From positions 1,178,001 through 1,242,000 of the forward strand of contig CAVRGW010000005.1 of assembly GCA_963720885.1 (NCBI GenBank): DNA of 64,000 nt, read 5' to 3'. Under the pieces are notes generated by a model. That model was not told the origin of the DNA and searched no databases. It was given only the letters and a program-made list of their open reading frames with translations. A program made the translations under genes and the position numbers. Of the stretch, positions 28,337 through 36,857 are shown piece by piece. How positions within the stretch are numbered: position 1 is the stretch's first letter; the number at the start of each line of letters is the position of its first letter. Origin of the DNA: DATLLN01 sp963720885. Lineage in GTDB: Bacteria; Actinomycetota; Thermoleophilia; Gaiellales; JAICJC01.

Positions 28337-30238
28337 GTGTCCACGCACGAGGGGTCACCGCTGGCGCTGGACGCCGAGACGATGCGCCGCCTCGGCTACC
28401 GCACCGTGGACATGCTGGTCGAGCGCTTGACCGCCGATCCCGGCCCGGTGGTCGGCCGGATCGCGCCTCAGGACATGCTGGCACGGGTGGCAATGCCGCC
28501 GCCCGAGGAGCCGGCCGGCTTCGACGAGATCCTGGAGGGTGTCGAGCGGGACATTCTCCCCCACGTCGCCCGCCTCGGCCATCCGGCGTACATGGCGTTC
28601 ATCCCCGGCGAGCCGACCTGGCCCGGCGCGCTGGGCGACCTGATCGCCAGCGCGCTCAACCTGGACACCTGCTGGTGGCTGGGCGCCGCGGGCCCGACCG
28701 CACTCGAGCTGACGGTGGTCGGCTGGTTCCGGGACTGGATCGGCTACCCGCAGACGGCCAGCGGCGTCCTGGTGTCGGGCGGCTCGGCGGCCAACCTGAC
28801 CGCGCTGGCCTGCGCCCGCGAGACGCTGATCGGCCCGATGACCGACGACGCGGTGCTGTACCTGTCCGATCAGACCCACTCCTCCCTGGCCCGAGGGGCG
28901 CGCGTCCTCGGTTTCCGCCCCGACCAGGTGCGCGTGCTGCCAACCGACGAGCGCATGCGCGTCCGCCCGTCGGCGCTGCGCGGCGCGATGGAGGCCGACC
29001 GGGCGGCCGGCAGGCGGCCCGCCGTCGTCGTCGCCAACGCAGGCACCACGAACTCGGGGGCCGTCGATCCGCTGGCCGACCTCGCGCGGATCTGCCGCGA
29101 GCAGGGCGTGTGGCTGCACGTCGATGCAGCGTACGGCGGGTTCGCCTGCCTGACCGAGCGCGGCGCCGAGGCGCTGAGCGGCATCGAGCTGGCCGATTCG
29201 ATCACGCTCGACCCGCACAAGTGGCTGTACCAGCCGATCGAGGCCGGCGCGCTGCTGGTCCGCGACGGCGAGGCGTTGCGCCAGGCGTTCGAGATCACGC
29301 CGGACTACCTCAAGGACGTCGAGGCCGTCGCCCGCGAGGTCAACTTCTCGGACTACGGGATCCAGCTCACGCGCACCTGTCGCGCCCTGAAACTGTGGAT
29401 GTCGATCCGCTACTTCGGGCTGGCGGCGTTCCGGCAGGCGATCGACGGCTGCCTCGACCTGGTCGACCACGCCCGGGCGCGGGTCGAGGCGGAACCCGAG
29501 CTGGAGCTGGTCACGGAGCCGTCGCTGGGGGTGCTGACCTTCCGCCGCCGGCCCGCCGGCGTCGAGGACGAGGACGACATCGAGCGGATCAACGCCGATC
29601 TGATCGCGCGCTGCGAGACAGAGGGCCACGGCTTCGTCTCATCGACTCGCCTGCTCGGGCGCTATGCGGTGCGGCTCTGCATCCTCAACCACTCCACCTC
29701 ACGCCGCGAGGTCGACGACGCGCTCGAGTTCTTCGCGTCGGCGCCGGCCCTTGCCGGAGCCGAGCGCCCGGTGGATGCCGACCGCGACCGCAACCCCAGC
29801 ATCGAGGCCGGCTGGCTGGGGCGGCCGCGGCTCGACGCGGACACCCTGCGGGCGCTGCCGCTGTTCGCGTCGCTGACCGACGAACAGGCGGGCCGCGTGC
29901 TGCTGGCTGCCCGCGAACGGTTCGTCCACGTCGGCGACAACGTGGTCGAGCAGTGGCAGGCCACCCGCGACTTCTACGTGATCCTGGCCGGCACGGTGCG
30001 GATCGACGCGAACGGCCGCACCGTCGCGTCCCTCGGCCCCGGCCAGCACTTCGGCGAGCTGGCGGCGGTCGACTGGGGCGCGAGCTACGGGAGGCCGCGG
30101 CTGGCGAACGTCGTCGCCACCGCCCCCGGCCGGCTGCTGGTGCTCGACTGGCAGCTGCTGAACTGGCTGATGGGCGCGGCGCCCGAGGTCGGCCGCACGA
30201 TCGAGCGGACGAGCCGCGCCCGGATGGCCGAGCTCTAG
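28337..30238 (+). CDS. Group II PLP amino acid decarboxylase fused to a cyclic-nucleotide-binding domain
   Basis: Residues 10-470 are a complete aromatic-amino-acid-type decarboxylase: SGGSAANLTALA (about 147-158), ADSITLDPHKWLYQP with the PLP lysine at about 295, HVDAAYGGFACL (Asp about 263), and LTRTCRALKLWM. A linker leads to a cNMP-binding-type beta-roll at about 506-625: LPLFASLTDEQAGRVL, GDNVVEQWQATRDFYVILAG, and LGPGQHFGELAAVDWG, matching the usual FGE phosphate-binding cassette position. The usual R-A motif of the cassette is replaced by GRPRLANVVAT, so cAMP binding is uncertain. GTG 28337 is the start. It ends in a CTAG shared with the stop of the convergent hydroxylase gene. The fusion is unusual. 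Confidence 0.85.
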   Translation: MSTHEGSPLALDAETMRRLGYRTVDMLVERLTADPGPVVGRIAPQDMLARVAMPPPEEPAGFDEILEGVERDILPHVARLGHPAYMAFIPGEPTWPGALGDLIASALNLDTCWWLGAAGPTALELTVVGWFRDWIGYPQTASGVLVSGGSAANLTALACARETLIGPMTDDAVLYLSDQTHSSLARGARVLGFRPDQVRVLPTDERMRVRPSALRGAMEADRAAGRRPAVVVANAGTTNSGAVDPLADLARICREQGVWLHVDAAYGGFACLTERGAEALSGIELADSITLDPHKWLYQPIEAGALLVRDGEALRQAFEITPDYLKDVEAVAREVNFSDYGIQLTRTCRALKLWMSIRYFGLAAFRQAIDGCLDLVDHARARVEAEPELELVTEPSLGVLTFRRRPAGVEDEDDIERINADLIARCETEGHGFVSSTRLLGRYAVRLCILNHSTSRREVDDALEFFASAPALAGAERPVDADRDRNPSIEAGWLGRPRLDADTLRALPLFASLTDEQAGRVLLAARERFVHVGDNVVEQWQATRDFYVILAGTVRIDANGRTVASLGPGQHFGELAAVDWGASYGRPRLANVVATAPGRLLVLDWQLLNWLMGAAPEVGRTIERTSRARMAEL

Positions 30239-30702
30239 CCCGAGTTACCTGCCACCTTCAGCACCGCGTTGGCGATGCCCTGGTAGCCCGTGCACCGGCA
30301 GAGGTTCCCGGAGAGCGCGATGCGCACCTCCTCCTCGGTCGGTTCCGGATTGCGCTCGAGCAGCGCCGTCGCCGAGATCAGCATCCCCGGTGTGCAGAAG
30401 CCGCACTGGACGCCGCCCTCTTCGAGGAACGCACGCTGCAGCGGGTGCAGCTCGCCGCCGTGCGCCAGCCCCTCGACGGTCGTCACCTCGCTGCCCTCGG
30501 CCTGCAGCGCCAGGTACGAGCACGAGTTGACCGGTTTGCCGTCCAGCAGCACCATGCACGCTCCGCATTCGGAGTCGTCGCACCCCTCCTTGCTGCCGGT
30601 CAGCCCGATCTCGGTGCGGAGCACCGACAGCAGGCTGCGGCCGGGGTCGATCTCCACCGGGTACGTATCGCCGTTGACCTTCAGGTTCGCCGTGTATCGC
30701 AC
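30235..30702 (-). CDS. Molybdenum hydroxylase small [2Fe-2S] subunit (XdhC/CoxS-like)
   Basis: A 155-residue iron-sulphur subunit with both clusters: the plant-ferredoxin-type set GCDDSECGACMVLLDGKPV...C and the C-terminal set QCGFCTPGM...GNLCRCTGYQG. It passes electrons from the molybdopterin subunit to FAD. GTG 30702 with GAGAGGAC upstream is the start. It is the third gene of the operon (large, FAD, small subunits). Confidence 0.92.
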   Translation of the reverse strand: MRYTANLKVNGDTYPVEIDPGRSLLSVLRTEIGLTGSKEGCDDSECGACMVLLDGKPVNSCSYLALQAEGSEVTTVEGLAHGGELHPLQRAFLEEGGVQCGFCTPGMLISATALLERNPEPTEEEVRIALSGNLCRCTGYQGIANAVLKVAGNSG

Positions 30703-30715
30703 GCTCTCGTCCTCT

Positions 30716-31618
30716 CTACTCGACCGCGCCGTGGAGGGCGGAACTCGCGGGAATCGGCACGTCCTGGCCGCGGGCACGGGCGACGGCGGCGTTGATCGCG
30801 CGCCGCGCCATCACAGCGGCCATCGCCCGCCGGTAGCGGTCGGAGCCGCGAACGTCCGAGATCGGCTGGGATGCGGCCGCCACCAGGTCGGCCGCCGCTC
30901 GCGCGGCGTCCGGGCTGCCGTCGCCGTCGGTCAGCGCCCGCTCCGCCTCCGGCACGCGGCGGATGGTCGGGGCGAGCGCGGTGATGGCGACCCGCGCGTC
31001 GGTGATCGAGTCGCCGTCGGCGACCACCAGGCAGGTCGCACCGACGATCGCGATCTCCATCTGCTTTCGGTACTCCAGCCGCACGTAGCAACTGCCCGTT
31101 CCCGGGGCGGTCGCCGGCAGGTCGATCGAGGTCAGCAGCTCGTCGGGCTCGGCGCTGGTCTTGCCGGGACCGGCGAACAGCTCCTCGACGCTGACCTCGC
31201 GCTCGCCTGACTGCGACCGCAGCCGGGCCACCGCGCCCAGGCAGATCAGCGGGCCGCCGGTCTCCATCGCGGGCGACGCGTTCATGACGTTGCCGCCGAT
31301 CGTGCCGATGTGCCGGGTGGCGTGGCTGCCGACGATCGCCGAGGCGTCGGCGATGGCCGTGTAGCGCTCACGCACGACCGGGTCGGCGACCAGCTGCTCG
31401 TGGGTGACGAGCGCGCCCAGGCGCAGGCCGCCGCCGGACTCGGCGATGCCCCGCAGGGCGTCGATCCGGTGGATGGCGACCACTGCGTCGGGCAGCGGCG
31501 CCTTGCCCTGGCGGGCGCCGACGACCAGGTCGGTGCCGCCGGCCACCGGGCGGGCGCCCTCGGCGAGCGCCGCCAGCGCCTCCTCCAGCGTCTGCGGTGC
31601 GGAGTAGAGCGAGGTCAC
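30716..31618 (-). CDS. Molybdenum hydroxylase FAD-binding (medium) subunit
   Basis: A 300-residue CoxM/XdhB-type subunit. FAD contacts are visible as ARPVAGGTDLVV (about 26-37), ATRHIGTIGGNVMNASPAMETG (about 100-122) and LEYRKQMEIAIVGA. The GTG start at 31618 overlaps the large-subunit stop (GTGA), so both are coupled. It takes electrons from the Fe-S subunit and passes them on, to a substrate-dependent acceptor not evident here. Confidence 0.92.
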   Translation of the reverse strand: MTSLYSAPQTLEEALAALAEGARPVAGGTDLVVGARQGKAPLPDAVVAIHRIDALRGIAESGGGLRLGALVTHEQLVADPVVRERYTAIADASAIVGSHATRHIGTIGGNVMNASPAMETGGPLICLGAVARLRSQSGEREVSVEELFAGPGKTSAEPDELLTSIDLPATAPGTGSCYVRLEYRKQMEIAIVGATCLVVADGDSITDARVAITALAPTIRRVPEAERALTDGDGSPDAARAAADLVAAASQPISDVRGSDRYRRAMAAVMARRAINAAVARARGQDVPIPASSALHGAVE

Positions 31619-33885
31619 GGCTGCATCGCCTCCCATACGCGCTCGGGTGTCATCGGCAGCCGGTCGATCCGCCGGCCGGTGATCTTGCGGATCGCGTTGG
31701 CGACCGCGCCGGGCGTTGGCACGCAGGGCGGCTCGCCGATGCCCTTCGAGCCCATCGGCCCGGCGTTCGGCGTGTCGATCTCGACGAAGTGGATCTTGAT
31801 CGGCGGCGAGTCCGACATGGTCTGCAGCTTGTAGTCGAGCAGGTGCGGGTTGCGCTGGCGCCCGTCTTCGTCGAGCAGCGTGCCCTCGGTCAGCGCCATG
31901 CCGATGCCCATCACAACCCCGCCCTCGACCTGGCCGTTCGCGCCGATCGGGTTGAGGATGCGGCCGCAGTCGTGCGACGCCGCGACGTCCAGGACGCGGA
32001 CGACGCCTGTGTCACGGTCGATCTTGCAGCGCACCGCGTGGGTGATGAACGTCGGGGCGAGGAAGGACTCCATGCCCAGCCGGCCGGTGCAGCCGGAGGC
32101 GTCGGACTCGGGCATCGCCGGCACGGCGTCGGCGCCCCGGCCCAGCAGCAGCTTGTTGCCGTGGGCCTTCTCGGCCAGCGCCGGGATCGACACGCTCTTG
32201 GTCGGCGAGCCCTTGACGCGGACCGTCCCGTCGACCAGCTCGAGGTCGGCGCGCGCCGCCTCCAGCTCCTCCTCGGCCAGGTCGAGCAGCTGCTCCCGCA
32301 CGTCCTCGGCGGCGCGCAGCACGGCGCGGCCGTTGTTGAACGTGGTCTGCGAGCCGGAGGCGCCGGAGTCGAACGGCCCAGCGTCGGTGTCCTGATAGAG
32401 CACCGAGAAGTCGTCCGGCTTCATGCCCAGCACCTCGGCGGCCAGCATCGGCAGCGCCATCACGGCGCCGGTGCCGCACTCCTGGGCGCCGGTGATGATC
32501 GTGCCGGAGCCGTCGCCGTTCAGCTTCAGGTACGCGCCGGAGGCGATGCCGAACGACGGCCACCATCCGCAGGCGACGCCGATCGCCTCGTCCTCGGGCA
32601 GGTCCTGGTCGTAGCCGATCATCTCGACCGCCCGGTCCAGCGTCTCGGCGGCGCCGATCGGATCGAACACCTGGCGTGTGGGACCCTCGTCGCCGGTGCG
32701 GACGATCGTCTTGCGCCGGAACTCGACGGGATCCATCCCCAGCTTGCCGGCCACGGTGTCCATGTGCTGCTCCACCGCCCAGCAGGCCTGCGGCGCCGTG
32801 GGGGCGCGAACCGAGCCGGACGGCGTCGTGTTCGAGTAGGCCAGGATCGAGTCGACGAACACGTTCTCGACCTTGTACGGGCCGACGGCCATCATCGCGG
32901 CCAGCTGCGGGAAGAACGGGTTGTCGGTCGTGTAACCGCCGCTGTCCAGCACCAGGCGGGCGCGGCGGGCGACGATCGTGCCGTCCTGCATCACGCCGGT
33001 CTCGAGGTCGATCGACTGGCCCTCGCGGCGATGATCGGGCGCCAGGAACTCCTCCTCGCGGCTGAACACCAGTCGCACGGGCCGGTTGGCGGCCCGGGAC
33101 AGCGCCGCGATGTGCGCCTCGAAATGGAACTCGCACTTCCCACCGAACCCGCCGCCCAGGTAGGGCACGATCACGCGGACGTGCGACTCGGGGATCTCGA
33201 GCGTGGTCGCCACCCCGCTCCGGGCGATGAAGGGCACCTGCGTGGACGACCAGATCGTCACCTTGTCGCCCTGCCACTGCGCAACCACCGCGTGGGGCTC
33301 GATCGGCACGGCATGCGACATGTCTGCCTCGTACCGCTCGCTGACCACGATGTCGGCCTTCTCCATGGCGGCGTCCGCGTCGCCCTTGACGATGGTCGAG
33401 CGCGAGCAGATGTTGCCCTCGCGCACGACGTCCTCGGAGCCCTCGTAGGACTGCCAGTCGGGATGGATCTGCGGCGCACCGGGCTCGAGCGCCGCGTCCT
33501 GGTGGGCGACCGCCGGCAGCACCTCGTACTCGATGTCGATCAGCGTGGCGGCGCGCTCCGCGATCTCGGGCGTGAGCGCCGCGACCGCGGCGATCACGTC
33601 GCCCTCGTAGCGGACGACGTCACGGGCGAACAGCGTGCGGTCCTGGATGAACGCGCCGTGGCGGACGTCGGGCACGTCGTCCTGCGTGATCACGGCGAAC
33701 ACCCCGTCCAGCGCGCGCGCCTTCGACGTGTCGATGCTCAGGATCCGCGCATGCGGATGATCCGAGTACCGGAACTTCGCGTGCGCCATGCCCGTCAGCG
33801 TGAGATCGGCCGCATAGCGGCCGACGCCGGTGACCTTGTCCTTGCCATCGGAGCGGATGACCCGCGTACCGACCACTGTCGCCAT
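31615..33885 (-). CDS. Molybdenum hydroxylase large subunit (xanthine dehydrogenase/aldehyde oxidase family)
   Basis: The 756-residue molybdopterin-cytosine-dinucleotide or molybdopterin subunit. Seen: the N-terminal a/b hammerhead (VTGVGRYAADL), VPYLGGGFGGKCEFHFEAH (molybdopterin contact), SGSVRAPTAPQACWAVEQHMD (the substrate-side Arg region), and near the C-terminus GPMGSKGIGEPPCVPTPGAVANA, which contains the catalytic glutamate. The CoxL signature AYRCSFR of CO dehydrogenase is absent. Substrate is unknown; neighbouring acyl-CoA ligase and CoA transferase suggest an N-heterocyclic or aromatic acid route. AAGGAG lies before ATG 33885. Confidence 0.9.
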   Translation of the reverse strand: MATVVGTRVIRSDGKDKVTGVGRYAADLTLTGMAHAKFRYSDHPHARILSIDTSKARALDGVFAVITQDDVPDVRHGAFIQDRTLFARDVVRYEGDVIAAVAALTPEIAERAATLIDIEYEVLPAVAHQDAALEPGAPQIHPDWQSYEGSEDVVREGNICSRSTIVKGDADAAMEKADIVVSERYEADMSHAVPIEPHAVVAQWQGDKVTIWSSTQVPFIARSGVATTLEIPESHVRVIVPYLGGGFGGKCEFHFEAHIAALSRAANRPVRLVFSREEEFLAPDHRREGQSIDLETGVMQDGTIVARRARLVLDSGGYTTDNPFFPQLAAMMAVGPYKVENVFVDSILAYSNTTPSGSVRAPTAPQACWAVEQHMDTVAGKLGMDPVEFRRKTIVRTGDEGPTRQVFDPIGAAETLDRAVEMIGYDQDLPEDEAIGVACGWWPSFGIASGAYLKLNGDGSGTIITGAQECGTGAVMALPMLAAEVLGMKPDDFSVLYQDTDAGPFDSGASGSQTTFNNGRAVLRAAEDVREQLLDLAEEELEAARADLELVDGTVRVKGSPTKSVSIPALAEKAHGNKLLLGRGADAVPAMPESDASGCTGRLGMESFLAPTFITHAVRCKIDRDTGVVRVLDVAASHDCGRILNPIGANGQVEGGVVMGIGMALTEGTLLDEDGRQRNPHLLDYKLQTMSDSPPIKIHFVEIDTPNAGPMGSKGIGEPPCVPTPGAVANAIRKITGRRIDRLPMTPERVWEAMQP

Positions 33886-33978
33886 GTCTGCTCCTTCGTC
33901 GATCGGTCAGATCGCTGCTGCTTCGCCGAACGCGAGGATACCTGGCCGGGGCCGGCTTCCGGAAGGGACCCCGCGCGT

Positions 33979-35514
33979 CTACGCCCCGTCGCGGAGCACC
34001 CGGCGCAGGATCTTGCCGGACGGCGTGCGCGGGATCTCGTCGACCACGGTGACCCGCCGGATCCGTTTGTGCGGTGGCACGCGGGCCGCGACGTGGTCGA
34101 CCAGCTCGCGCTCCGACGCGTCGCCGACCAGGACGACGTACGCCCAAGGGATCTCGCCCTGCCGCCCGTCCGGACGGCCGACCACCGCGGCATCGGCGAC
34201 AGCCGGGTGGGCGAGCAGCAGCGCCTCGAGCTCCGCGGGGGCGACCTGCAGTCCGCGCACCTTGATCAGCTCCTTGAGCCGGTCGACGACGTGAAGCCAC
34301 CCGCGGTCGTCCAGGTGCCCGATATCGCCGGTGTGCAGCCACCCGGCCGCGTCCACCGCGTCGGCCGTCGCCTCCGGGTTGCCCAGGTAGCCGCGCATCA
34401 CCTGCGGGCCGCGAACCAGCACCTCGCCGTCGGCGCCGGGCGGCAGGTCATCTCCGGTCTCCACGTCCACCACCCGCACCTCGGTCGATCCGATCGACGG
34501 CCCGACGGAGCCCGGGTTCGCGTCGTCGCCGGCGCCGCGCGGCGTGATGTGGGTGACAGGGCTGGCCTCCGTCAGCCCGTAGCCCTGGATCACCTCGCAG
34601 CCGATCCGCTCCGCGCACGCCGCCGCCACGGCGGCGTCCAGCGGCGCCGCACCGGAGACGATCGTGCGCAGCGACGAGAGGTCGGCGCCGTCGACGGCCG
34701 GGTGCCGGGCGAGGGCGAGCACGATCGGCGGCACCAGGAACGCCAGCGTCACGCGGTGACGCTCGATCAGCCGCAGCATCTCCCCCAGGTCGAAGCCGGC
34801 CATGGTCACCGAGGTCGCGCCCGTCGCGATCGCCAGGTTGACGTTGACCGTCAGCCCGTACATGTGGAAGAACGGCAGCAGCGCGAGCAGCGTGTCGCGC
34901 TCGTCGATCGGGAACGCGCCTTCGATCTGCAGCAGGTTTGCGGTCAGATTGCGGTGCGTCAGCATCACGCCCTTGGGCAGGCCGACGGTGCCGCTCGAGT
35001 ACGGCAGCGCCAGCGGCTGGTCGGGATCGATGGCCACATCCGGCGGGGCGCTGTCCGCCAACAGCTCGGCGAACGGCTCCGCGCCCGGCGCCTCGCCGAC
35101 GACGTGGACGGTATCGGCTCCGGCCTCGAGCGCGACCGGCACCAGCGGCGCTACGGTGACCACGCGGCGGGCTCCGCTGTCGCGCAGCTGCTCCGCGAGA
35201 TTCTCTGCGCGGTACATCGGGTTGACCGGCGTCACGACACCGCCCAGCCGGGCCGCCGCATGGAACGCCAGCACGAACTCCGGGACGTTCGGCAGCATCA
35301 GGGCGAGCACGTCGCCGGGGCCGAACCCGCGATCGGCCAGGCCGCCCGCGACCCGGTCGACCAGGCCGGGCAGCTCGCCGAAGGCGACGGCGCGCCCGTC
35401 GCCGCCGTCGATCAGCGCGGGGCGCGAGCCGAGCTCCGCGGCGCGGCGGAAGACGACGTCGCCGAGCGGCGCGGCGGGCAGCACGACGTCGGGGTAGGGG
35501 CTGGCGATGCGCAC
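33979..35514 (-). CDS. Acyl-CoA/4-coumarate-CoA ligase-type AMP-forming enzyme
   Basis: A 511-residue ANL-superfamily ligase. Motifs in order: YSSGTVGLPKGVMLTHRNL (phosphate loop, about 180), GYGLTEASPVTH (about 300), GDIGHLDDRGWLHVVDRLKELIKVRG (hinge, about 395-420) and PRTPSGKILRR with the catalytic lysine (about 500). It activates a carboxylic acid to its CoA thioester. The DRLKELIKVRG form fits 4-coumarate/aryl-CoA ligase-like members. It is upstream of the hydroxylase operon on the same strand (93-base gap) and divergent from a CaiB-type transferase. Confidence 0.88.
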   Translation of the reverse strand: MRIASPYPDVVLPAAPLGDVVFRRAAELGSRPALIDGGDGRAVAFGELPGLVDRVAGGLADRGFGPGDVLALMLPNVPEFVLAFHAAARLGGVVTPVNPMYRAENLAEQLRDSGARRVVTVAPLVPVALEAGADTVHVVGEAPGAEPFAELLADSAPPDVAIDPDQPLALPYSSGTVGLPKGVMLTHRNLTANLLQIEGAFPIDERDTLLALLPFFHMYGLTVNVNLAIATGATSVTMAGFDLGEMLRLIERHRVTLAFLVPPIVLALARHPAVDGADLSSLRTIVSGAAPLDAAVAAACAERIGCEVIQGYGLTEASPVTHITPRGAGDDANPGSVGPSIGSTEVRVVDVETGDDLPPGADGEVLVRGPQVMRGYLGNPEATADAVDAAGWLHTGDIGHLDDRGWLHVVDRLKELIKVRGLQVAPAELEALLLAHPAVADAAVVGRPDGRQGEIPWAYVVLVGDASERELVDHVAARVPPHKRIRRVTVVDEIPRTPSGKILRRVLRDGA

Positions 35515-35612
35515 CGGGCGACTCTACGGCAGACTGAACACCTAACTATTAGATTATGTCTTCGCACGTCATTCTGCATGGACAGGTAATCGATTGCCGC
35601 TACCATCGCCCG

Positions 35613-36857
35613 ATGACGACGACGCTCCCCACAGGCCCGCTCAGCGGCCTCACCGTGATCGACATGGCGACGATCTTCGCCGGGCCCAGCGCCTGCCGGC
35701 ACCTGGGCGACTTCGGCGCCGACGTGATCAAGGTCGAGCGCCCTGACGGCGGCGACGGCGCCCGGCACCTGGGTGAGTGCGACGGCGACGACAGCTTCTA
35801 CTGGCGGATCGCCGGCCGCAACAAGCGGCCGATCGAGCTCGACCTCAAGTCCGACGCGGGCCGCGAGGTGCTGCTGCGCCTGGTGGCGCGAGCGGACGTG
35901 CTGGTCGAGAACTTCCGCCCGGGCGCGCTGGAGCGGCTGGGCCTCGATCCCGAGACCGTCCTGCTCGAGGTCAACCCCGGTCTCGTGGTGCTGCGGGTCA
36001 CCGGCTACGGGCAGACCGGCCCGTACGCCTGCCGCGCGGGCTTCGGAACGATGGCCGAGGCGATGTCCACGCTGGCCCACACCACCGGCCAGCCGGACGG
36101 GCCGCCGACCCTGCCGCCGATCGCGCTGGCCGACGAGGTGACCGGCCTGCGCGGCGCGTTCGCCGTGCTGGCCGCGCTACGTCACCGCGACCTCACCGGG
36201 TACGGGCAGGTGATCGACATCAGCCTGCTGGAGTCGCTGGTCGACATCGTCGGGCCGGGCCCGTCGATCCAGCACCGCACCGGCGAGTCGGACGGCCGCA
36301 TCGGCTCCCGGCTGGCGTTCTCCGCGCCCCGCAACATCTACGCCTGCAGCGACGGGTACGTCGTGCTCTCCGGCTCGGCGAACCAGGTGGCGCTACGGGT
36401 GTTCGACGCCATCGGCCGCCCCGAGCTTCGCGACGACGCGCGGTTCACGACCGGCGCCGGCCGGATCGCCAACGTCGACGCGCTGGACGAGATCATCGCC
36501 GCGTGGACGTCGGTGCGGACGGTCGCCGAGGCGATCGACGCCTTCACCGCCGCAGGCGCTGCCGTCGGCCCGGTCTACGACGCCGAGCAGCTGGTCAACG
36601 ACCCGCACGTTCAGGAGCGCGGCGTGTTCGTCGAGGTGGAGAGCCCCGCGGACGGCTCGCCTCTGCTGCAGGCCCAGGTGCACCCGCGGCTGTCGGAGAC
36701 TCCCGGCGAGATCCGCCACGCCGGTCTGCCCCCGGGCGCATGCACCGAGCAGGTGCTGGAGGAGCTGGGCTACGCGCCGGACGAGATCGACGCGCTGGTG
36801 GCCGACGGCGCCGTCGGCTCGCCGCTACGCGCTCCGGCCGGCAGCTTCCCGGTATAG
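35613..36857 (+). CDS. CaiB/BaiF-type (family III) CoA transferase
   Basis: A 414-residue family III CoA transferase. Seen: LTVIDMATIFAGPSACRHLGDFGADVIKVE near the start, RNKRPIELDLKS, LVENFRPGALERLGLD (Asp/Arg region), VVLRVTGYGQTGPYACRAGFG and GYGQVIDISLLESLV. It moves CoA between acids by a direct transfer. The preceding 97 bases include an AT-rich patch (TAACTATTAGATTATG) that is the likely promoter shared with the divergent ligase. The start is ATG 35613; 35556 is also in frame. Its last 33 bases overlap the convergent decarboxylase. Confidence 0.88.
   Translation: MTTTLPTGPLSGLTVIDMATIFAGPSACRHLGDFGADVIKVERPDGGDGARHLGECDGDDSFYWRIAGRNKRPIELDLKSDAGREVLLRLVARADVLVENFRPGALERLGLDPETVLLEVNPGLVVLRVTGYGQTGPYACRAGFGTMAEAMSTLAHTTGQPDGPPTLPPIALADEVTGLRGAFAVLAALRHRDLTGYGQVIDISLLESLVDIVGPGPSIQHRTGESDGRIGSRLAFSAPRNIYACSDGYVVLSGSANQVALRVFDAIGRPELRDDARFTTGAGRIANVDALDEIIAAWTSVRTVAEAIDAFTAAGAAVGPVYDAEQLVNDPHVQERGVFVEVESPADGSPLLQAQVHPRLSETPGEIRHAGLPPGACTEQVLEELGYAPDEIDALVADGAVGSPLRAPAGSFPV

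Noticed and set aside
31597..35589. 1330-codon plus-strand open frame
   Set aside because: It runs antisense to the hydroxylase and ligase genes, has no family motifs, and its His/Arg-rich content is typical of the reverse complement of high-GC coding sequence.
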